Shown in pieces: positions 58,836-64,000 of a DNA stretch of 64,000 nt. The position numbers and the translations under genes are program-made. The notes beneath the pieces are model-generated. The model ran no database searches and was not told the origin of the DNA. It was given only the letters and a program-made list of their open reading frames with translations. The first letter of the stretch is position 1; every line of letters begins with the position of its first letter. The stretch is from assembly GCF_032854445.1 (NCBI RefSeq), contig NC_088304.1, positions 3,038,001-3,102,000 of the forward strand. The letters are read 5' to 3'. This DNA is from Liolophura sinensis (taxonomy: Eukaryota; Mollusca; Polyplacophora; Chitonida; Chitonidae).

Positions 58836-59050
58836 GATTCGGAAAATACGTTTATCAACAGAGATTATAACCGCACACTGGATGATGATGATGCGGTTTT
58901 AATGATGGTGGAAAATGTTGGGATTACAACAGACAATATTATAGATACCAGTTTGAGCTAAAAAACATTCAGGACTTCTAATTAAACCATGGAAAATATC
59001 ACAAGATACAATTTTTTAGATCACACACTAAAACAATCATTAGGACCATC

Positions 59051-60722
59051 TCACAATTTCACCATTTGTCGAAATGTCATGTTAATTCGCACACTGGTCA
59101 GCCTTTTCCTGGCCGGCAGGGAATGATACCAGTAGACATTGGTTGGATAGTTCATCATTAAAAGAGAGCCGTGTTGAAGCTCAATTTTCACGGGCAGGAT
59201 GATTCGCTTAGCTTCTTTTCCTCGTGATTCTGCATGCTTGAAGATAAAGTCCCGTGGCTGGCCGAGCGTGAAAGAGGCTATAGGACTTTTGGGCACCAAT
59301 TCTTTCTCGTCATCTCGATGTTCCCCCATATGGTCAGACCCATCTTTGTACCTGCAAAAAAATAAACATTTTTACAAACGAATTTATTTGTTTATTTATT
59401 GAATGGAACAACACTCACTTATGGCATGTGACCACTATACATACAGGAATACAGCACCATCTTGATGATGTCTAAGGGAGGTTAACGCCGTCGTATAATT
59501 CAGTGGGCTATATCATGGAGTAAAGGTCTATATAATACCCTTATTCAACATCCAGATGGCACTGTGCCCGCCCTGATTTGTTCAAGGGCCATAAATGAGC
59601 ATTGTTTCCCAATTGTTTTTAACACCATACTCAAGCATTTTTCACTCACACAATGGCTGTCAGTTAGTGGAAAAAAGGAAACTAGGAGTGTCTATGAAAA
59701 ACCACTGACCTTTAGCAAGCTCATGATGAACTTTCCCAAACATGATGTACAGATGTGAACACTACATGGTCGAAAACAAGCAGTCTTCCATGAACATTTC
59801 CTTAGTGCCTTACAACATGACCAAAATGTCACCCAGAAGCTGAAATGAGCAGCCTACCTGTTGATGAGCACAAAGTTAAAGGCCTGCCCAGTAACCTTGC
59901 TGATTTTCTCGCGGATCCTCAGCAGTAAAGGTGTCCAGGGTCGAGCGGGAACAGAGATGCCAGAGAAGGTGTAGGTTAAGCCAGGATCGCCATGAGCAAC
60001 CTGAAACAAAAGTAGTGGAGCATAATATCCAAGCTCTCAACTGGTTTGTAATTAGTTTCATACCTTCATTTATTTCATTGTTGGAAATCACAGTAGTGAT
60101 TTTTCACTTTAACAACTGTGCCAAGGTGATGAAACAAGTGTAACTGCTTTCTTTGCCAGATACCTGAAAAGCGTCTCAACTGATAAAACCCAGCCAAACC
60201 TGCAAGAACTGCATTTAAATCTGTGACCAACAGCATACAAAATGATTAATGAAACAATATTAACAGCTCTAACAACTTTCAACATTTTTGGTATTTAAAT
60301 ATTGCATATTCAACCAACATATTAAATAGATAAAATACGAATCCAGGGATCTAGAAGTTGTGGAACGTTGTCAGCTGAGCCTACATAAGTTTGTACACTG
60401 TACTTTTCTGTTGATAACATTTGACTGTCAGGTTTACCTGCTTTCTTGGGATGCTGTGCCATTTTCCAAACACATGAACTCTAGCCAAATCTCCTGTGTT
60501 GTACTGCAGATTTTCCTCACACTCTTTTAGTAGCTCGTCTGCTTCCTTTTGGCTGTACAACATGGTATAGTCACAGTTCAGATTGTCACCCCGTATCCTC
60601 CGAAACGTCAACTCTTTATCCACTGAGGGTTCCACATTATTTACGCGAGGCTCTTTTAATTTTATTCCACTTTCGTCCTCTTCTACATTCTTTCGTTTGC
60701 ATTTGATCACGAACTTGTCCAT
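59051..60722 (-). CDS. ALKBH2: DNA oxidative demethylase ALKBH2
   Basis: Fe(II)/2-oxoglutarate dioxygenase of the AlkB family that directly reverses 1-methyladenine and 3-methylcytosine in nuclear double-stranded DNA. Three exons join in frame: 60438-60722, 59858-60000 and 59051-59351, giving 242 residues (human 261, with a longer N-terminus). Substrate loop FGKWHSIPRKQ and the VFG finger (84-86), whose Phe intercalates in the human enzyme, are present. Iron ligands His154, Asp156 (GEHRDDE) and His219 (YHSLP); 2-oxoglutarate arginines Arg231 and Arg237 at the human positions. The N-terminus MDKFVIKCKRK is basic, as in human. It is convergent with RFC5 and lies 236 bp downstream of the ALKBH4 stop on the same strand, so its promoter must overlap the ALKBH4 3' end, or the two are co-transcribed. 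Confidence 0.96.
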
Positions 60723-60958
60723 GTTCGTTTACTGACATTTCTCACTCATTGACTGTTATTTGTTGTCCCCGCATGGTTTTGCAATAACCGGAAAGAGCCC
60801 TTCAGCTTTAACGACATGTCGTAATACTAAATATGCCTATTAGAGTTATTCCCCTTGAATCACAACTTTTCCCCTTTTTGATTTTTGCTGTTGTGAAAAG
60901 TTCAAACATAAGCAAATACAAGTTTAATTAATAAGATTGATTTCTACCACATATAGTT

Positions 60959-62349
60959 TTAAGGTGGACTTCCTACAGCAGTCCCTGAAAAAGTCAAAGC
61001 AATTTTACAAAGTTCAGCTCCTATTTCTTCTCCGCTCCCTCCAGGTAAAAACTCCCTGGACAATTCACGTAAGGTCACTGCCAGTCTTCGACTTGTGATG
61101 TGTTTTCTGTGGATAGCATGTTTCCACTGCTGTCGTGCTGGCCCAAAAATCACAATCAGAGATCGCCTTAAGAGAGGCAACTGAATTTCGACATGAGGCT
61201 GTTCCTCGTTGGTCATGGACAATATTGAATCGCTGAGCAGATTCAGAGTTACAAGGCGATCTCCCCAGATCCAAAAATCATCAAAATGGGGGTCAATAGC
61301 TGAGCCTCTGTCTGGATTGTAGTCAAGGTTACAAAGTTCAACAGGAATAAAATCTTTCAAAATGCTGGTCCTCTTCATTCGTTCAAACAACACTTCACTG
61401 AAGGCAGGCAGACCTGTGAAGTTTGCCAGCTTCACTTTTTTCCGTTTGAAATTTACCTTAGGCCCATAATCCTGGATAATAGGAAGAAATAGACACATTA
61501 AGAGCACTTTGTGGGCAAAATACCAACCTGTTTGACAGTAAAAAGTACAGAAAAATGCCACTTGAGGAGATTTGTATGTGACACTGTGATTTACAAAATC
61601 TAAACTTTTATTCTGTTTCAGTGAAATAACACTCAACATCCTCTCCTCTCCTGATGAGGCACTGTGAGGCTAAAGAGTTCATCAAGTTACCCTGGTATAA
61701 CGTTCTCTCACTGTCACTGTACACTGTGTGGTGTCTTTTTCTGAAGTTCATGTGAGATCACTTTGCCTAGTTTCCTGTGCCTGAGGTATTGTTAAGCTTT
61801 GTGCTTTTTTGTTCATTTATTTTTTTTATTTATTTATTTATTTATTTATTTTTGATTAGTGTTTTACGCCATTTCGCTTATATGATGGTGGCCAGTGTTA
61901 TGGTGGGAGGAAACCGAGCAGAGCCTGGGGGAAACCCACAACCATCCGCAGATTGCAGGAAGACCTTCCCACATATGGCCGGAGAGGAAGCCGATATATG
62001 TGCAGTCTTAGTCAGCACCTGTACAATTTTATAGGCTGAAAAGTTCCTGAAGTTATAGATCCAACCAAAATGGCGATCAATACCTGTCTGTGCTAGAAGC
62101 TAGACACAGTAGAGGGCGACAACTAGCCCATACCTGTTTCCTGCGCCCAGACTGTGACTGTACAAAAGGTGTTTGCTCGATCACATGACAGATCTCTTCT
62201 TCTTCCTCAGCTGATACAAAGTCACGGATGATATGGACCCCATCAAACTTAAATGATTCCCCTTCATGTTCTGGGTGAGCCTTAGAGTTGTCTCCCTTTG
62301 GCCATGCTTTCCCACAGTCTATACAGAAAGAGAATGGCTTTCGACAAAC
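60959..62349 (-). CDS. ALKBH4: ALKBH4, last two exons (5' end outside window)
   Basis: AlkB-family Fe(II)/2-oxoglutarate dioxygenase; human ALKBH4 is linked to actin Lys84 demethylation and cytokinesis. Exon 62134-62349 (72 codons, acceptor TTCTTCCTTCACAG) encodes VCRKPFSFCIDCGKAWP and ends FVQSQSGRRKQ; exon 60959-61471 begins DYGPKVNFKRKKVK and carries the core: LDYNPDRGSAIDPHFDDFWI (HxD iron ligands), WKHAIHRKHI (distal His) and RRLAVTLRELS (2-oxoglutarate arginines). The junction GRRKQ-DYGPKVNF is the same as in human. The human exon-1 block CGCKGIRTC is absent from the visible sequence, so about 40-60 N-terminal residues lie beyond position 64000. The intron contains an inverted SINE. Confidence 0.93.
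61825..62015 (-). mobile_element. SINE family A (ALKBH4 intron)
   Basis: Inverted landmarks: TTTA-repeat tail complement at 61820-61850, 'ttttacgccatttcgctta', 'gtgttatggtgggaggaaac' and 'cacaaccatccgcagattgc'. The head is missing. Same strand as ALKBH4. Confidence 0.85.
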
Positions 62350-64000
62350 CTGTGAAGGAAGAAGAAGTTTATGTATTGAAAAATACTATATCTGTTGTGG
62401 CTCTAAGTACTGTAATTCTTCTTCTTTTTAGGACAGACATTAAAAAAAAATATAAAAAAATCTACATTTCTTCCACAATTTTTTTGGAATAGTAAAGATG
62501 TGGATACGTTGTTCATTCATGTACTTGGTGGGCAACAGAACTCATAAAATATCCTAACTTTCTGGCCGGACAAGATGGTTATGGTGAAACTCAGGTAATT
62601 AATGATCTCATTATGGATCTTAATTCAATGGGGAGGCGGCCTATTTTTTAATCCAATGATTATGCCAATAATGGATTGTAGAGAAACAATGGATTGTAGA
62701 GATTGTATTATAACAGTGTTATAATACATCAGTTTCTGCTGTGATGTCACGCCGTCTGTGATGTAACATCATTACTATCATCTGGGAAAGGAATGTTTGA
62801 CACCAGACGTTTGACACGTTCCTTTCAATCAAAACACTGGGGGTCTATTTTCATTTAATTCCTGCATGTGAACAGGAGTAAATCTCTCATCCAAAAGTGC
62901 CTTGGGTAATCACAATTCAAAGTGGGACTGCCTATGTTCATTTGACTGATGCCCACGACAACACAATTCTGGCGCATATTCTGAACGATGAGTAAAGTAT
63001 GCCCCAGTGAGTTGGGTGTATGCAGTTCCACCCATGTTTATTTGAGAGACATCAATTGACTGAAACAATCAGCCCCTAGTAGATCTTTCAACTCCTCTTG
63101 TTATACTAGGATTGCAGAGTTTAATGGCCATAGCCAAAAACTGTCATTTATGGTTAATCATACACAGTTTCATGCCAGGTTTGATAAATCCTTTCTAAAT
63201 GATGTCTGCAGTCCAGAAGAGGTGTCAGCTGTGGCTCTTATCTCTCAGGTCTCCTGCTCACACAACACTTCACGAACATTCCACTCTGTGATGGCATGCT
63301 AGTGCCAAATTCACAACAAGACAAATTATTTAAATTCAGATTGTGCCATTAGGCTCTTCGAATCAGGTTTATTGTCCATGTGCGACCCAGGATAGCTTTG
63401 TCAAGCCAATTGTCCAAGATTACTCTGCGGTTAGCTTTGGTAAAGTTTTGTTCGGCCAAGGATATCCCCAAACAAATGTCAGAGCACGCTTCATTTAACA
63501 ACCTGATGCAATTGTCATGGTAGTTTGTCATGGCGTTTGAGAATAAAAATTACACATTAAATACATCTCCAAGGTCTGAAGTTTGCAGAAACTTGTGTTA
63601 TTCATATTTTTGTCTGTCGATTTATCGCTAGCACAACACAGATCAGTTACTTTCTAGTTCTTGAGATGGGTGATGCTCAAAGAGAGTTCCTGTACTAACA
63701 GCCTTGACATATTTCATAATGACAGGTAAATGCATCTGGTTTATAAATGAAGCGTGCTCTGACATTGCCAAACCTAACGTAAGAGCAATCTCGCACTATC
63801 AAGAGCCATATTAACAGTCGTGAAGGCAAAATGGATGCTGCTTCAGCGATGGCCATGTGAAGATTTCTTTGCTTGTGTGTCATTACCGAATGGAAAACAC
63901 ATGGGGTGTCCGAGAGAAAAGAGTAACAATTGCTACCTGTATTGGACTGCAGGCATCAGTTAGAAAGGCCTTGCCGGACTGGGTGAAACGGTGTAAAATT
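62350..64000. mobile_element. ALKBH4 intron 1 with dispersed repeat family Y, copy 2
   Basis: Presumed intron leading to the off-window first exon. From about 63215 it matches UBE2L3 intron 1: 'cttatctctcaggtctcct', 'gtcgtgaaggcaaaatggat', 'gtgtcattaccgaatgg'. 'tgtcagagcacgcttcattt' at 63478 recurs inverted near 63770. 62350-63210 holds nothing else I recognise apart from a tandem 'aatggattgtagaga' pair at 62668-62700. Confidence 0.5.

Noticed and set aside
62350-64000. Search for ALKBH4 exon 1 (CGCKGIRTC-type block)
   Set aside because: No matching codons or donor on the - strand here; the exon is assumed to lie beyond the window.
1-64000. Retroviral, LTR or Polinton-like elements
   Set aside because: I saw no paired LTRs and no gag, pol, capsid or integrase-like reading frames anywhere in the window.

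Overview
The window is nuclear DNA of an animal: interrupted genes with GT-AG introns, AT-rich intergenic DNA, tRNA-derived SINEs, small inverted-repeat transposons and an unusually heavy load of minisatellites. The conserved proteins are bilaterian. The two main SINE tails (one near 'gaaatattcttgag...', one near 'gttaaaccccaagcac') and the astakine-like peptides point to a lophotrochozoan, most likely a mollusc; this is inference from memory of such genomes, not a search.

Layout. 1-5 kb: the last two coding exons of an unrecognised + strand gene, with minisatellites of 38, 42 and 140 bp around them. 5-14 kb: no gene; 50-bp and ~32-bp minisatellites, two SINE families, a TIR transposon and a 122-bp satellite that sits inside a larger mobile element. 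14.1-20.1 kb: UCHL3 (-) and DERL2 (+) head to head. 22-34 kb: two related two-exon genes (-) for small secreted ten-cysteine astakine/prokineticin-like peptides, separated by a 2.1-kb array of 30-bp repeats. 35.3-42.3 kb: UBE2L3 (+, 4 exons). 46.3-56.8 kb: RFC5 (+, 11 exons). 59.0-62.4 kb: ALKBH2 (-, 3 exons) and the 3' part of ALKBH4 (-), in tandem and convergent with RFC5; the first ALKBH4 exon lies beyond the right edge.

The genes fall into two functional groups: ubiquitin/ER quality control (UCHL3, DERL2, UBE2L3) and DNA replication/alkylation repair (RFC5, ALKBH2, with ALKBH4 as a relative). All exon models were built by hand from splice signals plus remembered human orthologues; DERL2, UBE2L3, RFC5, ALKBH2 and both peptide genes join in frame from ATG to stop. 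RFC5 intron 8 and DERL2 intron 3 carry minor-spliceosome (U12-type) signals. RFC5 has a perfect palindromic E2F-type site before its start codon, and DERL2, UBE2L3 and RFC5 each have a CACGTG box within about 100 bp of the ATG.

The rest is repeat DNA. Several minisatellites seem to have grown out of SINE bodies, and one supplies the polypyrimidine tract of a UBE2L3 acceptor. I saw no retrovirus, LTR element or Polinton, no CRISPR array and no convincing free-standing tRNA or rRNA gene.
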